Positions 31,697-42,167 of a stretch of 64,000 nucleotides of DNA are shown one piece after another. Numbering within the stretch: the stretch's first letter is position 1; each line of letters starts with the position of its first letter. The position numbers were made by a program, and so were the translations under genes. This stretch comes from Tetraselmis striata. Taxonomy: Eukaryota > Chlorophyta > Chlorodendrophyceae > Chlorodendrales > Chlorodendraceae. The stretch lies in contig VCJN01000201.1 in assembly GCA_006384855.1 (NCBI GenBank), forward strand, positions 1 through 64,000. The letters are read 5' to 3'. The notes beneath the pieces were generated by a model, which was not told where the DNA came from, ran no database searches, and was given only the letters and a program-made list of their open reading frames with translations.

Positions 31697-32221
31697 TTGC
31701 TGGATGCAACTGACGAGCTTGACGCGGAGCTTGAAGACCCAACGTCCGAGGGCGCGCCAGCCCAACAGGCTAGCCGCATGGGTCATGTTGTTACTCTGGC
31801 GGCGGCGACCATCACAGTGGCGAGCGCAATGTCGTCACCACGACGTTGCCAACAACGTAACTCCCTTGCCGAAACGTGTAAGCATGTAGTTTGGGTTCCG
31901 CTACGAGCAGCGCACAAGCGCTGCGTCATCTGTGAGGATGGCAACGGCAATGGCAATGGCGGCGGGCGACGGCGGGGCGGCGCCATGGCGCCGCGGGCGT
32001 TCATGCGTGGTTCTGCAACTGCGCGTGCACTCGCGCGCGTTCCGTTGCCGACAATAATTACCAACTTCAATGCGGTGGACACACCCGCGTGTCCGCGTGC
32101 CGCAGAATATGGGTCATGTAAATCTTGCGGCGCCGCAGGATTTACAATATACTCATCCTCATCGGATGTGTACCAACTTCGCTCTAAACATAAAGGGAAG
32201 TTATTTTTTTCCTGTTCTTAA
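31697..32221 (+). CDS. Hypothetical protein with Cys pairs, found only beside copy 1
   Basis: A 174-codon frame. Protein-like parts are LDATDELDAELEDPTSEGAP at the start, KHVVWVPLRAAHKRCVICED with a CxxC at residues about 70-73, then a Gly/Asn/Arg-rich linker, LPTIITNFNAVDTPACPRAA and YGSCKSCGAAGFTIYSSSSD with a second CxxC, ending in FFSCS and TAA. The spacing of the pairs recalls the Cys-rich tail of piggyBac-like transposases, but the upstream DDE region is not visible. The true start may be upstream and spliced. Confidence 0.4.
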   Translation: MLDATDELDAELEDPTSEGAPAQQASRMGHVVTLAAATITVASAMSSPRRCQQRNSLAETCKHVVWVPLRAAHKRCVICEDGNGNGNGGGRRRGGAMAPRAFMRGSATARALARVPLPTIITNFNAVDTPACPRAAEYGSCKSCGAAGFTIYSSSSDVYQLRSKHKGKLFFSCS

Positions 32222-32959
32222 CTTGTGAATACAGGTACATTGGCAATGCCCGTATATTAATGAACACTCGCCCCCCCCCCCCCCCCCCCCCCCCTGGCCT
32301 TCAACACCTAGGGATATGTTCATTGTAGGGGTGCGAAGTAAAGTATTAACACGCTAGTTTATGGCCCCTTTTCTCCACCTACTGTTCACTGTAAGGGTGA
32401 GTTCATGATTTCGAGGTTCACCTTGGAGGTGATGTCTTGTATGTATATATAATCCTACAATCCTACAATATTAATTACGAAGTGAGTAGTCTGTGCGTGC
32501 TTGCGTGTCTGTCGCTGATTTTCGGAACGGTTTCGCATATATTACTAGATAGATCGACTATGTATCCGTTATAGATTCCGTGATAACTCCGCGCAGGCCA
32601 AAATAGCCGTCGCGCCTCCCCGCTGACTACCCGTACCGGTACGGCTACCGGTCGGCCGGCCGCCCAGCAGCCGCCCGTCGGGCCGGTCGTCGCCGTTCGT
32701 CAGGTCTACGCGGCGGGCATGGCGCGAAGAGCCGAGCCCCCCGCGTGGAGCGGACCCGGACGCCGGACGCCGTACAACGTCCGTCGCCGGACGACCGTCT
32801 CCGTCTCCGTCGCCGTCGCCGGACGGACGCCGGGCCCTGGGTCGGCGGGTCGGCGGACGCGGGGCTGTACAATGTAGCGACTACTGCGAGTGATCCTTAC
32901 TACGGCTCTCTCGATTCCACACTGCTCCTGCAACGGGTCTACTTGCAGCGACCCGTTAT

Positions 32960-33400
32960 CGCCTAATTCCGTAAATATCCCGACCGATACCGATACCAAC
33001 TCGTCCATATGTGGGTACGGGTGCCGTATCTCCCAACGACCTAGCGTACAGATACCAACCCATCCCGTAATCGCAATATTATTGTGATTACATGTGCTAG
33101 CTGCAAAATTCAGGAAATCCATGCAGAAATCCAGAAGAAAATCCAGCCACGGGCCACAAGAGCGTAGCAGTCGCCATATCAAACCCAAACCTATACCCGT
33201 ACCAACACCACACCGCTGCGGATATGGGGATGTGGGGATATGGGGATGTGGGGATACCCTTACCCATCCGTCACCCATGCCTATACCCTCACCCACACCC
33301 ATACCCATACCTGTACCCAAATCCGCCTCGTCCATACTCATACCCATACCTGTAGATACTGCCAGTACGAGTATCCAAATCCGGCGGCACCGAAATAGAT
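32960..33400. repeat. ACCCATA-rich dispersed repeat
   Basis: Long degenerate array of ACCCATACC and GGATATGGGGATGTG motifs, ending in CACCGAAATAGATAT as at 3828-3855. Not coding. Confidence 0.65.
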
Positions 33401-34424
33401 ATATGTGTACAGGGGTCCCCGTTTAGTCTGATGGTGATGAACCTATTGCCTTGGCATCATGCCATGGCATTAACGCAGTTGCAGCCACTGTCTCGTCCAC
33501 CGCAGCACGTGAGCGCCACATGTTTAGGTGCGTGCGATGGTCCCATACACGAGCGAACGAGCGGCCCGTCGGTGAGATCACCGGGAAAGCTACAACATGC
33601 ATGTGACCAAGGGACATGGCTGGCTCACTTCCGCGGCATGGACCTTGGTCGTATCAACAAATGCTAATCACCCTGTGAGCATTGCGTGTTGCCCACTGTG
33701 GCTCACGACACGGATTTATGACCGGCGACTTCTGGGCTTGCTCGCAGTTTGAGGACCTCGCCCCAACGCTCATATGTAACAATTTTGCCGGGAGGGGACT
33801 TGAGTAGCATGCACTGTGAGATTCAGATGTGACGTAAATGTGCCCTACTGGTGACGAACGACGACATACGGGGACGATACGGGACGGACGAGGGACGTGG
33901 ATTTCATACCCAGTAGCGACGACTATCGCGCGCGACCTGTAAAGTACTATATGAATTTCTCGTTTCCATAATTTCATCAAATTGATATGCGCACGCGGGC
34001 TCGCGTGTCGCCCGCCGACGCGGAGCACCCGGGCTAAGTACAGGCGGATGTACGCACTCATTGCACATCGCCGCACATCGCTGACCGCACATCGCTGACC
34101 GCTGACCCCGCGGTGTGCCGCGATGTGCGGCACGACGGGCGGAGGTGTGGGCGGATGTAGGTGGTACGGTAGGTGGTAGGCGGTAGGTGGTGTTCGTAGG
34201 TGCGCGTTTTAATGCAGCCGCCCTAACTGCTGATGATTGTGTAACGCCCCAGCACGCGCATGAAGTATGGGGTCGCCTCACGGTCACCGCCGCTCACCGT
34301 TGAATCAAGCGCGGACAGCCGCGCACTCGCATCTGTGTTGCCTGCCGGTGGTGGGTTACATCCACCCCAACTCTCAACCCCCCCCCCCCCCCCCCCCCCC
34401 CGCCCCTCGCGCGCGGCAGCAGGC

Positions 34425-36878
34425 ATGCCGGGAAAGGGATGGATAGCGAGTGTGTCGAAGGATGGCGTGTACTCATGCAAGCACTGCCGGGGCAACGTGA
34501 CGGGCACTTGTGATAAGATGGCGCGAGAGCGGCACTTCCTAAAATTCCCGAACTGTAGCCACTCGTTGAAGCGTGCGGCTAAGTTGCGCCGCAAGGCCGC
34601 CTTATCACAAGCAGAGGCAGCAGGGGCGGCAGCAGCAGCAGCAACAACAACAGGGGCGGCAGCAGGAGTAGCTGCAGCCGTCGGAAACGGCCCGCCGGCG
34701 CCGGTCTCGGACGACGGCGGCTCGAAGGTGGACGATGTGATGGGCGTGGGGGAGGACCCCGTTGGCGAAGACGGTATGGACATCGACGCGCCTGCGTGGC
34801 CGCCGGCGGGCGTGGAACCCGCGATGAGGGCGTGATATGGAAAGGCGATTCCGGCGACTTCTACATGAAGGTCATCGCCAAGAAGTTCCGGGGAGTATGG
34901 CACTACGGCGTGATAACCGGCGTCGTTACCGAGTGGGTGTTGGAGGACTACGGCGGGGCGACCCAGTGGCGCGCTGTTCTCGAGGACGGGGGCATTGTGG
35001 GCCTTCTGCGTTCAGAGGTGAGTGGGCCCGGCCTGCGTGCTGGTGGCACCACTCAATTGCGGTTGTATGGAATCACACGCACCCGCCCGGTCGGCGTGGC
35101 AGGTTGTGGAGGCTATGACGGCTGCCCAGGAGCACCCCCCTGTGGATGCGGACGGGGAGGCTCGCTTGGTAACCGTCCATGAAGGCGATGACTTGTCCAG
35201 TGAATCACGCACCTTGCCCGGCGTGCGGTCAACACAACCCGGCTGGCGGAGGCCAAGCAGAACACTGGCTGCCATGGCGTGTGCCATGTGCATGTGGTCC
35301 GGGACTATGTCAGCATGGTCAACCTCTTCCCCCTCGCGCCGTTCCACCTGTTTTTTTTTGGCTTGGGAAGGGACTTCTGGAGGAAATTTGTCACCGTGCA
35401 GGGCCACATTGGATTCCGAGCTATGAAGCAGGAAGACCGGCGCCAGGCTTTAGTCCCGATACCCAGCAACTTTGAACGCGGGTTGCGCCCTTCGTTTGCA
35501 GTGTCCAAGAATCGAAAGGTAAACCCCTCCCCCCCCCCCCCCCCCGGGCGTGGGCGTGGGCGTGGGCGTGACGGCATTCCCCTCCATGACTGCAGGGTCA
35601 GGCAAGGTGACGGTGCAGCCCGGCTGGGTCATGGAGGACTGCTTGCACCACATGGAAACGTTTTCCATTCTTAACGCCGGTCCGCTCCTCGAGGAGGCCC
35701 GGGTGAAGGCGATCATGCCCGAGAAGGAGCTCGCGTCCCCAGCGGTGGTGCGTTCGGTGTCACGACTGGCGGTGCTTGGCCACATGTACAAGCGCCTGCA
35801 AGGAGCTGCGTGGTTCGTCACGCGGTGGGGGTTGCAGAATGTGGTGACGGAGGAGGACGGCCCCGAGCGCAAGGCGCAGGTGGACGCGCTCACTAGGGAG
35901 GGGAGGACTCGATACCCAGCGCGGCGCCAAGGCGCGGCGGCCGGGGCAGCGCGGCGCCAAGGCGCGGCGGCCGGGGCAGCGCGGCGCCAACGCGCGGCGG
36001 CCGGGGCAGCGCGGCGCCAAGGCGCGGCGGCCGGGGCAGCGCGGCGCCAACGCGCGGCGGCCGGGGCAGCGCGGCGCCAAGACGCGGCGGCCGGGGCAGC
36101 GCGGCGCCAAGGCGCGGCGGCCGGGGCAGCGCGGCGCCAAGGCGCGGCGGCCGGGGCAGCGCGGCGCCAAGGCGCGGCGGCCGGGGCAGCGCGGCGCCAA
36201 GGCGCGGCGGCCGGGGCAGCGCGGCGCCAAGGCGCGGCGGCCGGGGCAGCGCGGCGCCAAGGCGCGGCGGCCGGGGCAGCGCGGCGCCAAGGCGCGGCGG
36301 CCGGGGCAGCGCGGCGCCAAGGCGCGGCGGCCGGGGCAGCGCGGCGCCAAGGCGCGGCGGCCGGGGCAGCGCGGCGCCAACGCGCGGCGGCCGGGGCAGC
36401 GCGGCGCCAAGGCGCGGCGGCCGGGGCAGCGCGGCGCCAACGCGAGTGGGATGGGCGGGGCAGCGCGGCGCCAAGGCGCGGCGGCCGGGGCAGCGCGGCG
36501 CCAAGGCGTGGCGGCCGGGGCAGCGCGGCGCCAAGGCGCGGCGGCCGGGGCAGCGCGGCGCCAAGGCGCGGCGGCCGGGGCAGCGCGGCGCCAAGGCGCG
36601 GCGGCCGGGGCAGCGCGGCGCCAAGGCGCGGCGGCCGGGGCAGCGCGGCGCCAAGGCGCGGCGGCCGGGGCAGCGCGGCGCCAAGGCGCGGCGGCCGGGG
36701 CAGCGCGGCGCCAAGACAGCGCATACAGCGGAATCGGCGGAAAGGGATGCATTACAAGTTGTGGACGGCAGGCGCTGAAAACTATGCGGTCATGCCGCAA
36801 CAACCCCAGCACTGGCTTCTGGATTCCTCTGATCTGGCTGGCGGCGGCGGGCTGCGGGATGCAGGGCCGCATGACTGA
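34425..36878 (+). CDS. BED zinc-finger/Tudor-like transposon protein, copy 2
   Basis: Same gene as 25551-28774 with the same exon-intron layout: start at 34425, first intron 34774-34844, second beginning GTGAGT after LRSE at 35017. There are a few substitutions (for example MPGKGW for MPAKGW) and a shorter minisatellite. After the array the frame again ends GGGLRDAGPHD, because the single 34-bp unit here shifts phase by one, as four such units do in copy 1. The BED finger (CKHC...HFLKFPNC) and Tudor-like residues are intact. Confidence 0.6.
35919..36715 (+). repeat. 30-bp coding minisatellite, about 26 units
   Basis: Same unit as at 27053-28612 but half as many copies, with only one 34-bp frame-shifting variant (at about 36430-36465). 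A length polymorphism between otherwise near-identical copies. Confidence 0.95.
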
Positions 36879-37671
36879 GGTGGCGATGCTGGTGAGCCCG
36901 GAGAGTCTGCATGCGGCGGAGGCGGCAGAGCCGCATAGGCACTAGACAATGCTCTGAAGCGAGCCCCAATTGTCTGCCCAGCGCCTGCCCCAATGTAACG
37001 CACCAGCTTGGCAGCAATTGGCAGCTCTTTTGCCCCCCCTCCACCCCACAGACACACTACCAATACCAGTTTCTCATCCCGGCGGGCAGTTGATGCGTAT
37101 ACCCAGGCTTGTGCGTCCGCGGTGCGGGGGGGGGGGGGGGGGGGGGGGGGGGAATCACTATAGCTAAGCTAGTGATGTGAGATATGAGTGCAGCAACAGA
37201 TATTGTGCAAGATATAATACGATGGCATGCAAGCGGGTCCCCGCTCTTCCACAATCATTGGCCCTGCTCCCTCTTGCCCCGCCCCCGGTGCCCTTTAGCT
37301 GCTCTCAGCATCCCGAGTGGGATGGGCGGGGCAGCGGTTGCTACCGAGTGAGGCGTAGCATCGTTTGCAGTAGCAACGCAGCCTTTCCGGTGTGACGCCG
37401 CCTGGATGTAACCCAGCAGTACGCGCAAAGTGCAAGTGCAAGCTGCTGATGGCGGGGATCCCGCGCGCGGGGGGGGGGGGGGGGGGGGGGGCAGCGGCTG
37501 TGGGATAGGCGGGGCAGCGGTTGCTACCGAGTGAGGCGTAGCATCGTTTGCAGTAGCAACGCAGCCTTTCCGGTTGCATAGTGTGACACCGCTTGGATGT
37601 AACCCAGCAGTACGCGCAAAGTGCAAGTGTTACACGTCCGTGTGCCCCACCCAATGACATTGCGCCCGACC

Positions 37672-38781
37672 TCACTGACGGCATGTCTCGCTCTCCTTCA
37701 GCTCCTGGGCCGTCCGCCGCCTCACCCTGCGCACCCTACCAGCCGCGCGTGCCTTCTCGGAAGCCTCACACACGGCGGCGCGAGTCGCGTCGTGGAACGC
37801 GTCCCTGACATGGCGGAACTCCGCCCTCACCGTGGCCGTGGTCGGGCAGAGGACTGCCCGCTGATGGGTCGCCATGCATGGGTACTTGGGGCCGCACAAA
37901 GCCGGGGTGCCGTCGCAGCAACACTCCCAGTCCGTCCGTTGGCCGCAGTCCACGCATGACGGGCGTCCGGCCAGGACACGCACATGATAGTGCATGTGGC
38001 CGCCTCCCGCCACTGCTCGTAGTGCTCCGGTCAACATGGCGACGAGCAAGTCGGCATGTCCCGCAGGTGGCTGCGGGGCGGGTGGCGCGAGCGCAGCCTC
38101 GCTCGCCTCGACAACCCCCTCAGCCCGATCAGTCGCCTCGACCACGGCCTCCTCCGCCTCCTGACGCAGCGCACCAGGCGCATCATCGTCGCCTGGCAGG
38201 GCGTCCCCCCCCGCAACGGCGCCGTCGGCGGTGGCCGACGCCGTCGTGGCGGGGTGTTGTGAGGAGGTGGCCCTAGACATAGGTGGGGCCGGCACCGCCA
38301 TGTGTTGCTCCACATGCGGTGCGGTTCCTGACGCGACAGCTCCGTCGCACCAGTACCGGCGCCGGCACCCCACGCCTGCTGGGATTACCACCAACCGGCA
38401 TGTTTCCTTTGGGAGGCGGTTCATCCGCGTCGGAGGTGAGCGGCGGTGCCTGTGTGGGTGTGAATACTGCCCGGCCATTAGGGCTCCCGCCGCCTGCCGC
38501 TCCGCCGACCCAAGCCGCGGCGTGTGCTGCGCCCCGCATAGTCGCCTCGAATATAATATACATGACGCGGGGACGGGGGGGGGGGGGGGATTCGTGCGTT
38601 TCGTATGTCGGCGGAAAGGCGTGCGAAGCTGCGGCTGGCGAAGGTGGTGGAAATAAGCGTGGCGGCGTCGGCGGCGTATTACCGTGCGTGCATGCGTGCG
38701 CAACCCCGCGGCAGCAAGCGCCGGACTCGGCGTGTGCCGGCGGCAGAGCTGCGAAGCCATGGACACGGTACGGGATGCCAA
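37672..38781 (-). CDS. Cys-rich hypothetical transposon protein, copy 2
   Basis: Identical in length (369 codons) to the copy 1 frame at 29566-30675 and almost identical in sequence; one visible change is ALRQEAEE for APRQEAEE. The CVDCGQRTDWECCC, ALCGPKYPC and QRAVLC cluster is fully conserved. It converges on the BED gene. Confidence 0.5.
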   Translation of the reverse strand: MASRTVSMASQLCRRHTPSPALAAAGLRTHARTVIRRRRRHAYFHHLRQPQLRTPFRRHTKRTNPPPPPVPASCILYSRRLCGAQHTPRLGSAERQAAGALMAGQYSHPHRHRRSPPTRMNRLPKETCRLVVIPAGVGCRRRYWCDGAVASGTAPHVEQHMAVPAPPMSRATSSQHPATTASATADGAVAGGDALPGDDDAPGALRQEAEEAVVEATDRAEGVVEASEAALAPPAPQPPAGHADLLVAMLTGALRAVAGGGHMHYHVRVLAGRPSCVDCGQRTDWECCCDGTPALCGPKYPCMATHQRAVLCPTTATVRAEFRHVRDAFHDATRAAVCEASEKARAAGRVRRVRRRTAQELKESETCRQ

Positions 38782-39279
38782 GTCTGGCTAAGCAACTGCC
38801 GAGGCTGGCGGCTTAACCCCCATGTCCGGCGGTTAAGGGACGGAAAGTGCGTAGAAGTTGATCGGCAAAGCGGGCATATAAGCCTGGCTGTGCTAGGTTC
38901 CTATTAAGTAATGGCGGTTTGTGCTAAGTAATTCGTAGGGGTGGACCATGCAGCGCAGGTAGGGGGCGGTATAAATGAGGCCGGGCACATATACTGCTCC
39001 ACGAAACGACACTGTCGCACGTGTAGTTGAGTAGACGCCCCCCCCCCCCCCCCCCCCCCCCCCCCGCCGGGTCGGCCCGCCGGGTCGGCCCGCCGACCCG
39101 CCACGGCATGTAATATCTGTCATGCATCGCCGGGGTATGTGTGAGTGGATGCCCCGCCGCCACACCCCCCCCCCCCCCCCCATTTACACTTGTGCACTCA
39201 TTAAGTTTGGGCTGGTTTCGGAGCAGTACATGTACGTATGTATATACATACAATGGAACGTAGGACCTGCGCGGAAAGA

Positions 39280-40440
39280 GGCGGGGCTGGCGGAGTGCGT
39301 TGGGGGTGCGTAGAGTAGCGTGTTGGTGAGATTCGAGGTGCATCGGACGCCGGATGCCCATCCACCCAGCGTAAAAGACGCGTACGTAATATTCACACTA
39401 TATATATTCACACGCAAATGTGTGAAAACCGGACATTCCGTGCCGGATGGGTGGGAATACGGCGTCCGATGCAGCCAAAACCCCAGGGACACGCTATTCT
39501 ATGCACCGCCAATGCACTCCGCCAGCACCGCCTCATTCTCTGTCGATTTCGAAAACGCCTTCACATTATCCACCGCTAATTGCAATTGCCACCGTGTAAT
39601 GTTGTCACGATGTGCGCACACAACAACACTTACTACCGGTTCCGACGCGGATGGAGGCGAGGCTTGCGGAGTGCGTTGGGGGTGCGTAGAGTAGCGTGCT
39701 GCAAATAATTGGGGTGCATCGGACGCCGGATGCCCATCCACCCGGCGTAAAAGACGCGTAATATTCACACTTTATTAACACACAAATGTGTGAAAACCGG
39801 ACATTCCGTGCCGGATGGGTGGGAATACGGTGTCCGATGCAGCCAAAACCCCAGGGACACGCTATTCTATGCACCGCCAATGCACTCCGCCAGCACCGCC
39901 TCATTCTCTGTCGATTTCGAAAACGCCTTCACATTATCCACCGCTAATTGCAATTGCCACCGTGTAATGTTGTCACGATGTGCGCACACAACAACACTTA
40001 CTACCGGTTCCGACGCGGATGGAGGCGAGGCTTGCGGAGTGCGTTGGGGGTGCGTAGAGTAGCGTGCTGCAAATAATTGGGGTGCATCGGACGCCGGATG
40101 CCCATCCACCCGGCGTAAAAGACGCGTAATATTCACACTTTATTAACACACAAATGTGTAAAAACCGGACATTCCGTGCCGGATGGGTGGGAATACGGCG
40201 TCCGATGCAGCCAAAACCCCAGGGACACGCTATTCTATGCACCGCCAATGCACTCCGCCAGCACCGCCTCATTCTTTGTCGATTTCGAAAACGCCTTCAC
40301 ATTATCCACCGCTAATAATTGCAATTGCCACCGTGTAATGTTGTCACGATGTGCGCACACAACAACACTTACTACCGGTTCCGACGCGGATGGAGGCGAG
40401 GCTTGCGGAGTGCACTGGCGGTGCACAGACTAGCGGGAGA
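39280..40440. repeat. Tandem array of 368-bp palindromic units, about three
   Basis: Units begin at about 39337, 39707 and 40075 and are nearly identical. Each consists of two inverted arms of about 110 bp around an AT-rich centre (TAATATTCACAC...TTAACACAC). The left arm, GGCGAGGCTTGCGGAGTGCG...GGTGCATCGGACGCCGGATG, pairs with the right arm, CGTCCGATGCA...TGCACTCCGCCAGCACCGCC. The arms are imperfect. The AT-rich centre also recurs at about 40506-40530. The units could form large cruciforms. Open frames across them are by-products. Confidence 0.85.
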
Positions 40441-40535
40441 CTAGATCCATTGTCGCTTATTTACAAGCACGGGCGGTGCTGCCAGACCTGATCGTCTACG
40501 GCCGATATAATATTCACACTAAATTAACATCGGTG

Positions 40536-40578
40536 CACACCGCCGCACACCGCCGCACACCGCCGCACACCGCTGCGC
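40536..40578. repeat. CACACCGCCG microsatellite
   Basis: Four tandem copies of a 10-bp ACACCGCCGC unit. Confidence 0.85.
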
Positions 40579-40703
40579 GCGCACATTCGTCGCACACATT
40601 ATCCCGGATTCACTCGCCGTATCCATTACGCCGTGCTACTTCAACAATAAACATTGCGAAATTACACCGACACAATGCCGCACCGACTAGCTCTTGACAA
40701 TAC

Positions 40704-40713
40704 GTGCATATAA
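40704..40713 (+). promoter_or_regulatory. TATA-box-like element
   Basis: GCATATAAATAG lies about 30 bp before the likely 5' end of the gene that follows. It is the clearest TATA box of the window, but no transcript start is known. Confidence 0.45.
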
Positions 40714-40739
40714 ATAGTAGTGGCGCGCTGCTCCTCGCC

Positions 40740-41437
40740 TCCGATGTGTCGTTGACTGCTGCGGAAGGCGGTCGTCGACTGGGTGTTAGTTTCTCCACCT
40801 CGGCCGCCCCCCCCCCCCGCCCCCCCCCCTTCACCGCTCACAGCGCCATGGCCGACCTCGCCCCCCCGGGCAAAAGTGGGCGGCGAGCCTTGTTGTCTCG
40901 CGTGTCCGCGCCGCCGGCATCGAGGAGGACGAGAAAGACATGAGGAAACGCGTGACAAGGTGGGCGCGCAACAAAACACTCCATCCTCCACATTAGCACG
41001 CACCCACTCGTGGCTAACTTGTGCCGCGCGCAGGTTCGTCCGGGAGCGCCGTTAAGGCCCACCTCAACGCCAAGGCTTCCACAGTGCCAGCGGCGCAACT
41101 CGTGGTGGCCGAGGAGGCCGCATCCTCAGCCGCTTAAAGGCGAAACGATTGTGGCTTGTTGTGGGTGTCTGGGCACACGGGGCGTCCCGACGCGAAGGTA
41201 AGGAAGCTCATGGCGGCGTCGTCGACGGCACAGCCTCCCGGGGTGGTGAAGACACTGACGGATGACAAGAAGCGGAAGAGGCCAGTGAAGAAACGCCGAG
41301 GTAAGAAACTGACGGTCGCGGAGTCGGAGGCGGAGTCGGAGGCGCAGGCGGAGGCGGAGGCGGAGGCGGAGGCGGAGGCAGCGAGATCGTCAAAGCGGAG
41401 GGTCCCGCGGGCACGCAAGAACAAGAACAAGCAGTAG
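40740..41437 (+). CDS. Hypothetical basic nuclear-type protein, multi-exon
   Basis: Candidate spliced gene downstream of a TATA box. A poly(C)-rich intron ends CACAG at about 40844. The next block reads QKWAASLVVSRVRAAGIEED and KDMRKRVTR, then a GTGGGC donor (40959) and an acceptor near 41033. The last block (41156-41437) is one frame: GRPDAKVRKLMAASS, then DKKRKRPVKKRRGKK, a strong nuclear-localisation signal, an acidic Glu-Ala repeat (SEAESEAQAEAEAEAEAEAE), KRRVPRARKNKNKQ and TAG. The joins between middle blocks are not resolved, and a GTAAG at 41300 could be a further donor. It lies within CMC copy 2. Function unknown; a chromatin or DNA-associated role is only suggested by composition. 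Confidence 0.4.
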
Positions 41438-41452
41438 CCCCCGCCCCCTTAC

Positions 41453-41562
41453 CCCCCCCCCCCCCCCCCAGGCGGGAGCGGCTGGCGGCGAGGGGGGGCG
41501 GGGGGGGGCGGGGCGGGCGTGGTCCCCCCGCCCCCGCACACCCCCCCCCCCCCCCCCCCCCG
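41453..41562. repeat. Poly(C)/poly(G) cluster
   Basis: Two poly(C) runs (41451-41470 and 41541-41562) flank a G-rich stretch just 3' of the basic-protein gene. Confidence 0.85.
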
Positions 41563-41861
41563 CCGGGCCACATTCCCCGATGGCAGCTGTCGCGAATATT
41601 GTAATTCAATCATTCTTCGGCAAACCGCTGCCTGCCCCCGCCCTCCCCCTCGCGAATATTTATGTAACGTGAGCACTCTTTGGCAAAACATGGCAGCCAA
41701 ACCGCCCATCTGATGACCTTTGATCGGACGGCTGGCAGGCCCGTTCAGCAGTACTACCTATAATGTACACAAAATTCCCCACTTTGGCCAAAAAGTACGG
41801 CTGAGATTTGCGCTCCCATGTACTAATAGTCGTAGTTATCCACAGGACCACTGTCCATCGT

Positions 41862-41905
41862 GCCCGGGTACCGGGTACCGGGTACTACATACCCGGTACC
41901 GGCTC
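41862..41905. repeat. GGTACC-rich tandem palindromes
   Basis: GGGTACCGGGTACCGGGTAC followed by its inverse-like CCCGGTACCGG. Confidence 0.7.
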
Positions 41906-42167
41906 AATAAATATATCGCGTACTACCCGGTACTGCACGGACAACCTTGTACCTTGTACGTCAGTGCCATGTAACATTTTACCGGGCTCGTACGACTACC
42001 AGAATGATGACAAAAAGGATTTATCGCCCGCCGGCAATAACGCCGGATGTACTCGCACGTAACTGGATGGACGTGCCGCCACCAGCAGCAGCCTTCACGG
42101 ATAAATAATAGTCGCTAGTAGTAGTGCTTCGTCACCTGTATGTCACATCTGAATCTCACAGTGCATG

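Larger units (their letters stand above)
31296..33811. other. Sequence between the two CMC copies, absent from copy 2
   Basis: About 2.5 kb of unrelated sequence replaces the right half of copy 1. It includes the hypothetical gene at 31697-32221, a poly(C) tract (32272-32294), two GTTCAYTGTARGGGTG direct repeats (32324 and 32386) and an ACCCATA-rich repeat. No CACTG-type right TIR is found in it. Confidence 0.6.
33812..42163 (+). mobile_element. CMC-type DNA transposon, copy 2, with both ends
   Basis: The terminal inverted repeats are 22 bp and perfect (CACTGTGAGATTCAG...). Both ends also share a subterminal GGTGACGAA. CATG flanks both sides (33808-33811 and 42164-42167), and removing the element with one CATG restores a minus-strand frame through the site. 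CACTG ends with a 4-bp duplication fit the CACTA-Mirage-Chapaev group; this is family knowledge, not proof. The element is 8352 bp. Contents, left to right: BED/Tudor-like gene (+), minisatellite, Cys-rich gene (-), tandem palindromes, basic-protein gene (+). No complete DDE transposase is recognised, so mobility would need another source. Confidence 0.75.

Noticed and set aside
31697-32221. piggyBac transposase C-terminus
   Set aside because: CxxC pairs alone are weak; no DDE region, no TTAA-flanked ends.
27053-36715. CRISPR-like regularly spaced repeats
   Set aside because: The 30-bp units are directly adjacent without spacers, and the context is eukaryotic.
39377-40145. TAATATTCAC centres as geminivirus-like replication nonanucleotides
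   Set aside because: The sequence is not TAATATTAC, no Rep-like protein is nearby, and the units are eukaryotic tandem repeats.
39499-40272. 89-99 codon ORFs repeated with 368-bp spacing as a gene family
   Set aside because: They lie across palindromic arms and repeat only because the DNA unit repeats; no protein motif.
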